From: Aplectana chamaeleonis
Taxonomy: Eukaryota > Nematoda > Chromadorea > Rhabditida > Cosmocercidae
NCBI GenBank assembly: GCA_029168955.1
Contig: JAPDOI010001920.1
Coordinates: 59,439 to 123,438, forward strand
DNA length: 64,000 bases
Direction of reading: 5' to 3'
This document shows, one piece after another, positions 10,710 to 21,753 of this stretch. The first letter of the stretch is position 1. Each line of letters begins with the position of its first letter. The notes below the pieces were generated by a model. That model was given only the letters and a program-made list of their open reading frames with translations, searched no databases and was not told where the DNA came from. Both the position numbers and the translations under genes were made by a program.

Positions 10710-11850
10710 TTTTCGTTCATAACGTTTTTGTGCTTGGAGATAGACCTTTGGTGAAGGTTGTTTTCGGAATCTCGATGGAATTCTCCGTCGACTAGTCTTC
10801 CCAGTTTGAAAAAAAAGTGGTTTGTCGATCCTTCAACCTAATTCGTTTTGCGGAACACCGGTGTTGCCTCTATGACTCTTTAACCGTTCAAAATAGGGTT
10901 TTGGTGAGAAATGTTTTCGAAATCTACGTAAAATTCTGCGTCGAATGATATATCGGGTTCCTAACTTCGCCTGCCCCATAAGCCAAACAGGTCGGTGGGG
11001 CCGAGCTCCATAGTTATCTCCTTAGGGTGCTATCGCCTCTATGGTGTAAGTAGGAGACGCAGAGTCTCGCTGGAGCCAACAATGGAGCTCTGCTCCACCG
11101 ACTTGTCTGGCTTATGAAGCAAGCAAAGTTAGGAACCCGATATATCATTCGACGCAGAATTTTACGTAGATTTCAAAAACAACTTCTATCCCAACACTGT
11201 CTTGAACGGTTAGAGAGTTATAGGCAAAAAAACGGTGTTTCGTAAAATGAAATACGCTGAGGGATCGAGAGAATATTTTTCTAAACTGAAAACACTGGTC
11301 GTCGCAGATTTCTATCAAAATTCTGAAAACAACCTTTACCAGAGGCCTATCTTCAAGCATAAAAAAGTTATGAACAAAAAACCGATAGTTTCAGTAGGAA
11401 AAAATGCACTTCATAGACTGAAATCGGCTGGAAGAAGGGGAAGGTATTTTTCAAAACTTATAACGCTATTCGATGCAGAATTCTAGTGGGATTCCGAAAA
11501 CAACCTTCACCAAGAGGCTATCTTCTAGGGTAAAAGAGTTATGGACGAAAAACTGATTGCATTTGGTGAAATTAACGTTATTTCATAAATTGATATCGGC
11601 TGAGAGATTGGAAACGTTTTTCTCTGAAATTGAAAACATTATTCGACGCAAAGAAGATTTAAGATTTTGGAAACAGCTCCGTTCAAAGATTCATCGCAAT
11701 GGGCGAAAATGTTACGAGTGAAGAGCTGGTAGTTTTGAAAAATCGCTTGGAGAATTTTTTTCGAAAAATTTCGACTCCAAGACAGCTCCAAGGAAAATTT
11801 TCATGACCTACGCAGATCTATTCATTGAAAGTAGTGAATTTCCGAAGGAA
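10710..11850. repeat. Palindromic, diverged tandem array
   Basis: Units of about 150-173 bp recur, marked by TTTCAAAAACAACTT (11171), TTCTGAAAACAACCTTTACC (11321), TTCCGAAAACAACCTTCACC (11492) and a weaker copy near 11665. The left part (10717-11015) is the inverse of 11085-11375, with its centre near 11045. The inner arms GAACCCGATATATCATTCG match almost perfectly. It is satellite-like and absent from copy B. Confidence 0.65.
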
Positions 11851-12631
11851 GTCATTTAACGAAAAAAAAATGTTTCAAAATCAATGATTAAAAATAAAAA
11901 TATATTGAATGCAAGAAAAAGTGGATTAAGGAAACGTAACATTTTGAAGTTGCAAGTCTATAGGGAACCTTCACCATTCCCCACTCAGGCATCCTAAACA
12001 ACCTGCACCTCTCGGACTGCTGTCTCCACCGCAACGAACCTCTGCATGCAGGGAGATGATAGCAAAAAAGTCGGCTGCCCCCTCCCCCGCAAGCCACTAA
12101 ATAGGCGCGAAGACAATTCAAGCCTCTACGAATACGACGTGGAATGCGCTGCGCATCGCGATAGGGATTCAGGAAGCCGAGTCCTTATCTTTGTCTTATA
12201 GTGGGTACCGTTACCCAGAGCTTCACCGTTGACGAATCCCTCAGATGGTGCGCGATGCAGTCAAATGAAGGGAAAACTTCAGTGTTACTGTATACTAGAA
12301 ATAATTAGCCATTAATACTACTTGACGACCGTTTATCCTCCCCGCACTGGCGCGTCGCTTGAGTAGGAATAATTTCTACACGTGGGCAGAGACTGAGAAT
12401 TCCCCAGCTCACCCGCTTAGGTGGAGCGAGGTAAAGTTAGCCCCAACTGTGCCATGCACGCAAAACTCTAAATACGTGTTTTAATTCACTGCAACGCAGA
12501 TGGCGCAGAATTCAAATAAGTTGAGGCGCCAAGAAATCGATGGTGAGGCTATGAGGCAGACGATAATTCTGTCACAGAGGTACGAGAGGCTCTCAACGGT
12601 GGAGCGAATGGCGCGTCAGGTCATTTATACT

Positions 12632-12706
12632 CTAGCGGCATAGCCGCGCGGTAAGAGCGTGACTTTCGGCTCTGAGAAGTGTTCAAACCAGCAGTTATCC
12701 GACAAT
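12632..12706 (+). repeat. tRNA-like module 2 of the hAT-like element
   Basis: It shows an A-box-like TAGCCGCGCGGTAAGAGCG and a B-box-like GTGTTCAAACC, spaced as in tRNA genes. Copy B has the inverse near 56225-56310. This suggests that tRNA or SINE sequence was captured before the two copies separated. Confidence 0.5.
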
Positions 12707-13133
12707 CAGTGTCAAAATATGTACACTAGGGAAGGGAAAGTTAGCTCCGACTGCATCTACGTACTCCTTGCACAGACAAACTGAGCTTCTAATAGAGTAA
12801 TCAGCTTTTATTGCCTGGGAAAAGAAAGGTATAGGAACATTTGTCATCTCATCGCACTCATATTCTGCATTTCTTGAGCATACTGTTAGCTCTGGCCAAC
12901 TGCAAGATTCTGAAAATTCAATGAAAGAAGCATAGATCACTCAAAAAATGTATAGGTTCAATATTTTGAAAAGTTTCGTATAGTGTAGCTGATAACCCTT
13001 TAATCATTTTTGAAAATTTTCTGTTTTCTGTTTTCTGCATATTTTTGGAATTTTTTTTTCTGTTTTCTGTCGAACTGGATTTTCTGTTTTCTGTTTCAAA
13101 AAAATATTTTTACCGCACATTCCTGTTTCCGAT

Positions 13134-14178
13134 GCTTTTTCCTCTAGAATTATGTGAAAAATTAGGTTTTGCCGTAGATTAGGGGGGAGGTGCCTCAGCA
13201 GACGCCGAGCCATCGCCGTTTTTTTCTCAAACACACAATACCGATACATCTAAAGTCTTCGCTATACATTCACGCAGGAACAACACGAAAAAATCGAAGA
13301 AATACAAAAAAAACAATGACCATGAAAAAATTATCAGCTGTTTATAATCGATTCTTCTAACCGAGCCAGCCTTGGATACAGTATACAAAGTGAAATCACT
13401 CAACGGTACCACCGCCTTTGTAGATGTCTATGTACCAACGGTATGGCCAAATTTGAAACATAGAGTCAACCATAGGCGATATTCATACTACTCAACGCCA
13501 GCGCGGCACGCGCGTGACGCCCGCTCTGCCATGCAGCGACACCCGTACCAGCGTTTTCACCACTTTCGTTATTATTCCATCTCCAATTTCATTCCGTTTC
13601 ATAATAAATAACTCCAGTACTATCTTCTGCTACCATGATAGTGAACGCGTGTACAGATTCTGCTTGCTCGGCAAATTAGGGCCCTTTTAATACGCTTTGC
13701 CATAGCGCCTCCGTAGGAGTATTCATAGTCTCCGCAAGCGCGTCAGGTCGCTGATCGCCGCGGTGGCATGTTTTGAATGCAGATCGACGTGCGACGCCAA
13801 CTCGATCGATGTTGATGGTTATCATCTCATTGCGTCGCACAGCGATCGAACTGTGAAAGGGGCCTCATGCGCGTGACGCTCGTAGAAAGTATTCATGGTA
13901 GACCGTCCCTTCGGCGCGTGACGCTCGTGCCGCGCTGGCGTTGAGGAGTTTGAATAGCGGCAGAGAGGCACCGTACACACTCGTAAACGCCGTCGACGTA
14001 GCGACTCTAGTAGGAATTTCATTCGTTCAGCAAGCCCAGTACTACAGATAGTTTGAGAATATCTTCGAAAATGAAAAAAAGGCAAGGGTCACTGAGTCCA
14101 CTGCTCTTGGGACGCTGGCGCACTTAGGATCGTGCTAGGGCTTGTTTTACTTACACCCCCACGTTTTAGAAAACCATG
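13134..14178. repeat. Inverted repeat region, no gene
   Basis: The segment around 13490-13550 (CAACGCCAGCGCGGCACG) is the inverse of 13910-13970 (CGTGCCGCGCTGGCGTTG), with partial pairing further out. GAAAGGGGCCTCATGC at 13857 resembles the CCCCTTTCAC termini seen at 42.5, 46.2 and 47.3 kb. No coding exon was recognised. Confidence 0.5.
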
Positions 14179-14710
14179 TTAAAGGCAGTGGTCACGATGA
14201 AAAACGATATCGAAAAAACTACAAAAATTAGCTTGGATCGAAGGCAGCTGAAAAACTATGAAGGTAGCGCGGTGAAAAACGAGCTAGACTAATAGTTTCT
14301 AGGACCTAAAGATTCGCGCACACGTGCACAGCGCCGCCCAAAAAGATTGCAGTGTAAAGCCAGGCAGTCAAAAATCATCGACATTCAGAGGAAGACATAA
14401 ATGCAAATTTACCTAATAAAATCAGTTGAACTGAAAACAAGCACTTCTGTCAATGTTTTTGACTAGATGAGTCAATAATCATTGATTGAAATTCAATTTC
14501 AAACCAGCTGATGTTCTTTATATAAGAGATCATCGATGCCGATGATGTGGAGTGGGCTTGTCCACCATCAAAAAACCAGAAACATTAGGATTTGGCCCAA
14601 AACAGCGGTTTTTTCGAGACTTTTCCTTGTAGGTCCTACTACTCGGAACCCAGAAAAAGGTTTAGAGAGGAAAAGACGACAAACATATTTGATCGCGACC
14701 ACTGCCTTAA
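14179..14710. mobile_element. TTAA MITE, AGGCAGTGGTC family, copy 2
   Basis: The ends TTAAAGGCAGTGGTCACGAT and GATCGCGACCACTGCCTTAA are inverted. Its interior runs opposite to copy 1 at 7196-7756 and matches it throughout. Confidence 0.8.
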
Positions 14711-15444
14711 AAGATGTCGTTGGCATGGTCCTGTACCCCCCCCCTTCAAAATATTAGGGTAGGCTAAGCCAGTTTAAAGGCATTATAAAGCCTAGCTTGC
14801 TTGGATGAGTCCGGGCGGAGTAAGCAGCGGAACTGTCGGGCGTAGGAAAATATAACAGTGATGAGGAGAGTTTCACATGATAAGCCCGATAAGCCTTACT
14901 TACTTCGACCGGCTCAAAATGAGGGAGCTAGGCTATACCTATCGTGACGTCCAGTAAACCTAAGTCTAGCGACAAACATACTCCAGGTTTGCGTTCAGCG
15001 CCCTAAGTAACCTCCCGATCAAACTTTCGAGCCTAATTTGAAAAACAAATTCTGAACACCTCGAAATTTCCTGGTACCCTTATCCTTTCATAAAGCTATG
15101 AAAATGCCCTTTTCGAAGTCCCTGGAGGCATTCAGAGAGTTTCGAGATTTGTGTACTGTCAAAAACCTACAACAACGAAAGCACGGCTCTCCAGATCGTC
15201 GGAGTAGAACGTGAAGCTTCTATCACACTGTCAACTTTGCAGATCTTCGCTTGGGTGACTCGGAAATAATTGAATATCAGCAGATCCCGGAGATATCCGT
15301 TCGCAGCTTACGCGTTCAATGAATGCTTTTCTTATTGAGAATTCTTGTACTAATGGCAAAACCTCAAATTCATGCCAAATGTATTTTAGGAAACGTTGAT
15401 TTTTTTGAGTGAGGGGAAGGTTGGTCATTGTATACTACGTTTCT
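14711..15444. other. Stretch without recognised feature
   Basis: No repeat partner within the window, conserved domain or convincing splice-bounded exon was found. Confidence 0.35.
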
Positions 15445-15449
15445 ACCGC

Positions 15450-15965
15450 TACAACTACAATTTGCCGCAATGTTTGAACGACTTGGTGCGGTTGCGGTCA
15501 CACACTAAAACTACTGTGGAAGACGCCAGATTTTATTATTGATCGACAGCAGAGCTGATTTTCTGGGTGAGTCACAGGTTTTCTTCTTTTCTTTGCACTT
15601 ATTTCTGCTTCATTTTTGCTTCTGACTCTTATAATATTACGAACAGGGGCATTTTTTTTAGTGTGCGAGGGGAATTTGCCTTTTTTTCGATTTCAAAACA
15701 GAATTTTGAAAAAAACCTTCAACGCCCGAACAAACGACTAATTTCCCTCACACACTAAGAATAGCCCCTATTCGCAATATATAAACGGTCAGAAACAAAA
15801 ATAATGCCGAAACAAACAAGAAAAAAAAGAAAAATCGTTACCTACCCAGAAAGTCAGCTGTGCTGTCGATCGATAATGAAATCTGGCGTCTTCCACCGTA
15901 CTTTTAGTGTGTGACCGAAACCGCAATATGTCCTTTTAACATTGCGGTAAACTGTAACAAAACTG
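15450..15965. repeat. Nested fold-back element
   Basis: The outer arms 15450-15592 and 15838-15960 pair (GGAAGACGCCAGATTT / AAATCTGGCGTCTTCC). An inner pair brackets 15645-15770 (AGTGTGCGAGGGGAATTT / AATTTCCCTCACACACT). It encodes no protein. Confidence 0.65.
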
Positions 15966-16223
15966 TTGGCCCATCCCGATATTAGGTTCCATCGAAAGGT
16001 TTCCCACCACAAATAAGGTTGACGGTGCAGGGAAGCTGCGATCAGTTTCGCTGACCCCGGAAGATGTTCATAAAAATTCATCCTCGTGGAGCGGAGTAGT
16101 TTAGGAGAAAGGAGGCAACAATATTGCTCTAAAAATGAGGGCCACAATGCCTATAGCGCATCCGCCCCATACCAAAGCTGCAGAATAAACTGAACGACTT
16201 GAAAGGCAGCACACACGCTCGTA

Positions 16224-16648
16224 AACGTGGTTGAGATAACAACGGAAATAGAATGGTATAGCTCAGAACACAACGCCTACGCATTTTGAAGCGTCAGAAA
16301 CTATCCACAAAGCCTCTACACGAGTCAGAGTTTGTCCCCAGCCTGTATTTCTCCAACAGCTTGCCGCCCTCCTCCAAAACAAGCGTGCTGGGCCATTCCC
16401 ACCGTCGTCGATGTATGTGGTTGACATATTGTACCTATTGTACCAGCCACACACGTAGCCGGCGGTGGGAGTGGCTCAGCACCCTTGTTTTGGAAGAGGA
16501 CGGCAAATACAGGGGGCGGAGAAATACAGGGCGGGGCTAACTTCTGATTCTTGCAGTGGCACTGTGCGCCGTTTTTTCGCGCTTTAACATGTGTAGGCCT
16601 TGTGTTCCGAGCCAAACCATTCTATTTCCGTGGTTATCTCAACCACGC
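16224..16648. repeat. Nested fold-back just 3' of a host gene
   Basis: Outer arms CGTGGTTGAGATAAC at 16224 and GTTATCTCAACCACG ending 16648 pair over about 70 bp. Inner arms at 16340-16405 and 16455-16535 pair as well. It lies 7 bp downstream of the stop codon of the minus-strand gene at 16655, so it probably forms part of that gene's 3' UTR. Confidence 0.65.
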
Positions 16649-16654
16649 ATAATC

Positions 16655-17755
16655 TCAAGCAGCTACCACAGTGCCGTTGGATTTGTTGAAGCCATTCCTG
16701 TGCCCGAATGAAGGATGGTGGTTGTCATTGGCTGCGAATGGTTTCTCATTCTTGATCACCAAAGGCTCTCCTCCGTTGAATTGAAAGAGTTCTTCCTCGT
16801 TGACAGTCATTGCTTTCGGGAATTCCACCGTTGATTCTGCCTCTGGAATCGACGACTGAATGTGGGTAAGATTGTGTACTGGACCTTGGAGGGTTACAGA
16901 AAAAAAACGATCTCAAGTTAAGGACCCTTAGTCTAACACTCAATCCAACGTAGAGCGCTGCTTGAAAAGTCTAAAGGTTGTGAGTGAGAAGAGTTGAATG
17001 AATTTCAGTAACTTGTTTCAAACTCCACTTCAAGGTCCTGCACATGAAAGGTCCCATGCTTGGATCCTATAGTGATAATAAAACGCTGAAAAGCGGACAA
17101 AAAGTGTGTGATAATCGTGTTCCACTGAAACCATAAAAGGTGCCCCAATTTAGAGAATAGAATTTTCTAGAAAACCTCCAAGTGCGTTTTTCCCCTTCAG
17201 CGAAGTACGACTCATGGGAGAAGTGGATAAGATTAGTGACGTTAGAAAGCGAATTTGAATATTCCAGGATGCTTCCAGCCGTTTTTTCATCACTGCTCTC
17301 ACAGAAGTTACATACAGTTCAACTCCGCACTGCCGTTCAGTCCGCAAAGTGCACACTGATTGCGCAATCTTGCTGCGGCGCGGGTGGAAACATCCTCAGA
17401 CAAGGATATGGGATCACCCGGGCGCTTTTGGCCTTTGGTGCCCGGGTGATCCCACCGCCCGGGTGATCCCACATCCCTGTCTGAGGATACTCACAACCGC
17501 GCCGCAGCACGATTTCGCAGTCAAGCGCACTTTGCGGACTGAACGGCAGTGCGGAAGTGAAGGATACTTGATCTTTAGAACTGTATTTCAACAATTCAGC
17601 ACTCATAATGTGGAGTGTCATTCTGACTTGAAAATATTCAGTTTTTGAGACAACCTTTGATTACTACAATGCCGAGTTGTAGTGACTTTTGGTATGTGGA
17701 AGAAAGTCCACAGCCCTTTCTCCTCACCATGCCATGTCATCTGAAATTTTCCATC
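16655..17755 (-). CDS. Split host gene, four 3' exons, function unknown
   Basis: Four exons join with consistent phases: 17655-17755, 17132-17295, 17013-17066 and 16655-16884 (stop TGA 16655-16657). The acceptors read CTTTTCTAG, CTGTGAGAG, CACTATAG and CCTCCAAG. The joined frame is about 182 codons. It begins DGKFQMTWHGEEKGLWTFFH, has a middle exon with SNVTNLIHFSHESYFAEG, and ends in a polar, Asn/His-rich tail finishing SNGTVVAA. No family is recognised. The introns hold a fold-back (17325-17562), and MITEs lie immediately upstream. The open frames, matching phases and nematode-like introns are seen directly; that they form one transcript is inference. Confidence 0.6.
17325..17562. repeat. 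GC-rich fold-back within a host intron
   Basis: Arms pair from GCACTGCCGTTCAGTCCGC (17326 on) to GCGGACTGAACGGCAGTGC (ending near 17553). The centre contains GGGATCACCCGGGCG and its inverse plus one extra CCCGGGTGATCCCA. It separates exons 17655-17755 and 17132-17295 of the minus-strand gene. Confidence 0.7.
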
Positions 17756-17828
17756 CTAGAAAAGTTGTATGTACGTAGATGGCTTTTCATGGGGCCGAAG
17801 GCTTCCTAGACCCGCACAACAGTGTGGA

Positions 17829-18275
17829 TTAACGGCAGTGTCAACGATAAATTTCGTCTTCAGTTTTCCGCCGTAAATCGAATGTTCGGGGTCTCATTGG
17901 AGCAGTAGGGGTGAAATAACGATCGAAAACGAGCCAGAAAGAGCTTTAATCGGCTCCAAGATCCGCTCGCGCTAGCCCATCCCACTCGCGGTCGAATTTT
18001 CTGAGGAACAGCTTGGTCCGCTCCTTTATTAGCATAAAAGCGCCAGCGCGGCTGAGTTTTAGCATTGGGGCGCATCACCACACGCTGTCTATTTCAGGCC
18101 CATGCCCGCGCAACTCATCCACCGTTGAAATGTGGCTTTCAAGAAGAGGAGCTGATTTTGGATGTTTCGCAGCGTTTTACATGATTCTTTCTTCTATGAT
18201 GAAACAGTCAGACTCTAAACCTTCGTTTTCTGGTGAAAACTCGAAAACGATTTTTATCGTGGACACTGCCTTCAA
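17829..18275. mobile_element. TTAA MITE, diverged
   Basis: TTAACGGCAGTGTCAACGAT at the left and ATCGTGGACACTGCCTTCAA at the right are inverted termini. The interior is not closely matched elsewhere in the window. It lies just upstream of the first visible exon of the 17.7 kb chain. Confidence 0.65.
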
Positions 18276-18402
18276 GATGTCGGCATGCTACCCTACATTC
18301 ACCGCACCTTTCTCAATTTTTTTCTGTGCACGAACAATGCCCTGTAAGGATAAATATCCCATCGAATCATTGCATATTTCTGCTCTACTTCATGTCTGCC
18401 TT

Positions 18403-18862
18403 AGGCAGCGTCCATACGTGACGAGAGAGGGCGTTCCCGCTGTTGTGCGCCTCTCGACGCTCCTCAACGCCGGAGCAGCCCGTGCCCGCAAATTAACACA
18501 GGCAAACACCCCCTACCTCGTCTTAATTCGATTGAAAACATTTGATCGGGTGATCAATCGCTCGAGTCGGCGCAACGGCTGATGATTTCCCACGGCTTTC
18601 GACTTCCATGGTGGGATTATAGAAAACAAAGGCAGTAGTTTTGCTACAGGTTCAATGCCACCTGCTTTAGTGATGGAGCAGTAAGCTTGAAAAAACTTGT
18701 TGCTTGCTTCGTGGTGCTGGCGTGAGCGCGCGAGAGCGAGCGGGCGAGGGCGCGCGAGAAGGAGCGCCTGTGAGCGGCTAACGAATCATATGCCCACGAT
18801 GACCATCGATTTTGCGCAATCGCGCGCCCTCGCAACGTATGGACGCAGCCTAAAGGCCTACA
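18403..18862. mobile_element. MITE with TAGGCAGCGTCCATACGT ends
   Basis: TTAGGCAGCGTCCATACGTG at 18403 and its inverse AACGTATGGACGCAGCCTAA ending near 18854 define terminal repeats of about 20-35 bp. The interior is GC-rich with GCGCGAG iterations. No coding function is visible. Confidence 0.65.
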
Positions 18863-18904
18863 CAACAGTCACATCCTATTGGACTCGTCAAACGGGCACC
18901 TTAC

Positions 18905-19222
18905 CAGGACAAACCATCGCTCGGAGCGAGACCGGCTCCTTCCAATTACGACGTCATCTCCCAAGGGTCAAAATGTCACCGAAATGCAATCCCTGTCCGG
19001 TTGGAATATCAGCCTTGGCCGCTGTCCGGTCGTTTTCAGGGCAACAGCGGTGCCATCGCCAGAGATAGAGAGAAGCAAGATTGGTTGCTCTCCGAGCGGG
19101 ACTGCGGTTGCCCGGAGAGCGACTCCCGTCGATCGAGTAGATGGCTGATTTTCGCTCGGAGCGGAATGACAGCATCGCTCGAGTCGCTCTCCGGTCCCGC
19201 TCCGAGCGATGATTTGTCTGAG
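18905..19222. mobile_element. MITE with GACAAACCATCGCTCGG ends
   Basis: Left end GACAAACCATCGCTCGGAGC and right end GCTCCGAGCGATGATTTGTC are near-perfect inverses of about 28 bp. Further internal inverse stretches (CTCCGAGCGGGAC, GTCCCGCTCCGAG) make most of it self-complementary. Confidence 0.7.
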
Positions 19223-19276
19223 CAATTGAATAGACTGTTTGTGAACAGAAAATAAACTGCTCAACAATCAATTCAC

Positions 19277-19343
19277 CATCATCAGAAACATCGTCTTCGC
19301 TGATCATGCTGGTGCTGTTGTCATCGTTTACGTTGGAGGTCAT
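19277..19343 (-). CDS. First exon of a minus-strand gene
   Basis: The exon reads MTSNVNDDNSTSMISEDDVS and then DD plus one base before the donor G/GTGAATTG. The acidic, Ser-rich start suits a cytoplasmic N-terminus. A TAA lies in frame upstream, so the ATG at 19341-19343 is the natural start. It lies 17 nt after TTTTTGCAG, which fits trans-splicing. It may be exon 1 of the gene whose 3' exons lie at 16655-17755; the connecting exons were not resolved. Confidence 0.5.
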
Positions 19344-19360
19344 ACTGATCACTTAAATTC

Positions 19361-19370
19361 CTGCAAAAAG
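19361..19370 (-). promoter_or_regulatory. Probable spliced-leader (trans-splice) acceptor
   Basis: On the minus strand CTTTTTGCAG precedes a 17-nt leader and an ATG. Nematode SL1 acceptors have this form and spacing. No donor was matched upstream in frame. Confidence 0.4.
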
Positions 19371-19371
19371 A

Positions 19372-20042
19372 TCGTTTATTAGCGAAGCTCGAAGTCTGTC
19401 ACCGAACCTACAATGACAAGGAATTTTCTTCACTGATAGTTTCTTGTGAAACGAATACACGGCGACACGCAATGGGCTTACGGTGATACCTTCCCATACT
19501 TTCTTCGATTGTCGACAAAAGGACCGAAGTTGGGTCACATAACGTTCACATTTCCAGCTTCACATCAACAGCATTTTCTGGGTGCGCTCATATGATTTCG
19601 CCTATTCATAGAGACCTTCATACCACTCTCCCTCTGGGACCATTAGAGATTATCGGTTCAGCCGCTATTCTTCTTACTGAGCTTTGAAAGTTCGGCGAAT
19701 TTTTTCTTGACCTTTATTACGAGTTTTGGTGCGGGTTCCAAGCTTCCTCTGCCGCTACTTGACTTATATTCCATTATTCCTTTTTAAGCACCTTGAGATT
19801 AAGAGAAGGGGGACATCCCGACCGCCGCAGGGCAAGTTTTGAAGCACCTGGCTGTTGGCTCATCAATATTCTGTAGTACAAACCTCCAGATACCCGATAT
19901 TGTTAGAAGCTATTAGACGCAGGCTCACCAAAGTCAAACGGTCCCAGGTTGCAATAACAGAATGTTTAGCCCTGTATATACACATTTACTGAAAAGGGAA
20001 TGTTCAACAACTTTTGCCACACCTTGTACATATAACCTCTCC
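19372..20042. other. Upstream stretch without recognised gene
   Basis: A 61-codon open stretch lies on the minus strand at 19353-19538, but it has no recognised domain and joins no frame downstream. The remainder shows no repeat or exon. Confidence 0.3.
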
Positions 20043-20525
20043 TTAAAGGCACAGTCCAACCTCAGAATCGTTCCTCTGTTTTTCTGCATATTTTAAAACG
20101 GTCCCACGCTGATTCCAATGATGTGTCTGAAATCGTACAAGACCCCCTAAGAACGGAATTATGGCCCCTCAAAATTGAGCTTCGGAAGCATGGTGGACGA
20201 GTTTTCCGAGGCTTGTAACTTCCATCATTTGTAACCGATGGTTACGAGCTGACCTGGATGAACAGAGAGGCTGAGAATGAAGGGAAGAACAAGGCTATTG
20301 ATTGAAAATAATCGCTTATCACTCCATTGTTGGGCTCGGAAAAACGTAAAAGGGGCGTGCCAAAGTGGCTTCCTGGTGTAGGCGCCCCAGGGTGGCTTCC
20401 TCCTATATCTCGCTTGTTCGGAGGAATCGAGATCTCGCACTTGGCAGGTGCTATATAGGGTGGGTCTACTTCACAATTACATGGAAATCTCAGATTTCGT
20501 CCCTGAGCTTGGACTGTGCCTTTAA
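20043..20525. mobile_element. TTAA MITE, AGGCACAGTCC family, copy 2 (reference)
   Basis: The ends TTAAAGGCACAGTCCAACCT and GCTTGGACTGTGCCTTTAA are intact inverted termini. The interior matches 1497-1981 and, in part, 7985-8110 and 56690-56830 (inverted). The right TTAA is reused by the next MITE. Confidence 0.8.
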
Positions 20526-20880
20526 AGGCAGTGTTCACGATGATTTTCGTTCCCGAGTTTTACACTCAAAACAATGCGTTGGCAACCAAGTGTTACGAAA
20601 ATTACGAAGAACGGCGTGAAACGCACTAAAGCGTCTTATTTCAGAGACATTATTCCCTCGCCTGGACTAGTTGTCCGATTGGATGAGCATGTAACCGGTG
20701 GTTGTCACCGGTGAAAAATGGGGCTAATCAAAAATGGAAAAATATTTTAGGTTTAACAGTACTAGTTAGGGTCCGAAAGAAAAAGCGGAGCTACAGAAAG
20801 TAGAGAATTGCAAAAGACGGGTTCAAAAAAGTTTTCATTGTCACAACAAACAGTCTTGAGATGAACAGATTTGCCATTCC
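20522..20880. mobile_element. TTAA MITE, 490-bp family, truncated copy
   Basis: It starts TTAAAGGCAGTGTTCACGAT and follows the inverse of 46577-47068 for about 350 bp, then diverges. It abuts the previous MITE at a single shared TTTAAAGG. Confidence 0.7.
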
Positions 20881-21619
20881 ATGGGGATAGCACTTCCATT
20901 CGTTAAAAAACTGTTTGAATACACTGTAAAAATGGATATGTAGTGAGCGCCAGAACAGTTTTTTTAGCTTTTCTGCATTTTGAGGCCTAGTAACCGCAAT
21001 TTTCGATGTTTTCCTGCTTATGGGTTCGTACCGTCACTGTTTTCAATGCTGTCGCATCAACATTGTATGAAAAAATGCTATATGATCGACCTCACAAAAA
21101 TTTTTCGGTGGCCCTAACTTTAGTGGACGCTTTTTCAGAGCTTCAGGTTTCGCGTGAAGTCGGCTAGCTCGCATCGTTTGATTGTACACGAAAATTGAAA
21201 GCGATTTCCAGCGCACGGTGACTTTAAAGGCACAGTACACCCTAAACTTGGGCAAACTGTCTTTTCGAGTTCAAATAGGTCGAAAACCAGACTCTTCCGA
21301 ATCATCGACTTTTTAACTGATCCGGAATCAGGCTACGGAGCGAGGTGTGATACAACCCAACCTTGGTCCGACCCCCCCCCACCCAAGTCAAGCGATTTGC
21401 TCAGCCCCCCCTCCCTTGGGAAAACGTGATGGCGACACCGGGTGGGGGGAGGTTCTCACTTCGTAATTTTTTATAGTGAACGAAATCAAGACTACATTGA
21501 TGCACTGATTGTATCAATCAATCCTAATAATGCAATAAATAAATTTTTTCCACGAAAGCAGACAAAACAACTCTCCTGCGACAATGATACCAAATGTTTG
21601 CTCAACGGCTGAACATTCA
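20881..21619. other. Stretch without gene
   Basis: A lone MITE-type end (TTTAAAGGCACAGTACACCC) begins near 21225. C-rich runs at 21369-21420 resemble a segment near 30300-30360. No coding exon was recognised. Confidence 0.35.
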
Positions 21620-21748
21620 TAGTGCACTGAGGGCAGATATGTGCGGTTTCGAGCATGACAACCACATTTCTTGATTGACTATCCGGATGTGAAAACGCAC
21701 CCAAAATTTCATGGCCACAGCTTTAAGCCGAACTGCTCTACATAGGTT
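21620..21748 (+). repeat. Repeat unit A, copy left of the BEL element
   Basis: A unit of about 130 bp containing GTCCGGATGTGAAAAC-like sequence and ending near CTACATAGG. Other copies lie at 28819-28951 (same strand), 29366-29505 and 29515-29640 (both inverted). The BEL element interrupted a head-to-tail junction between two units. Confidence 0.75.
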
Positions 21749-21753
21749 GAGCG

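Larger units (their letters stand above)
8972..13125 (+). mobile_element. Large hAT-like element, copy A (4154 bp)
   Basis: It is bounded by CAGGGGTTTGCGG at 8972 and CCGCACATTCCTG ending at 13125, with the perfect 8-bp duplication TTTCCGAT at 8964-8971 and 13126-13133. Both ends carry iterated TTTTCTGTTTTCTG subterminal sequence. Copy B (55809-58037, inverted) shares both ends, the two tRNA-like modules and the segment 12040-12115. Copy A holds an extra ~2.7 kb (9296-12040) with a mariner and a tandem/palindromic array. No hAT transposase is recognisable, so it is non-autonomous. Confidence 0.8.

Noticed and set aside
18308..18341. Micro-exon GIVRAQKKIEK after TTACAG
   Set aside because: Its phase does not fit the first exon at 19277, and the donor GTGCGG is weak; kept out of the gene model.
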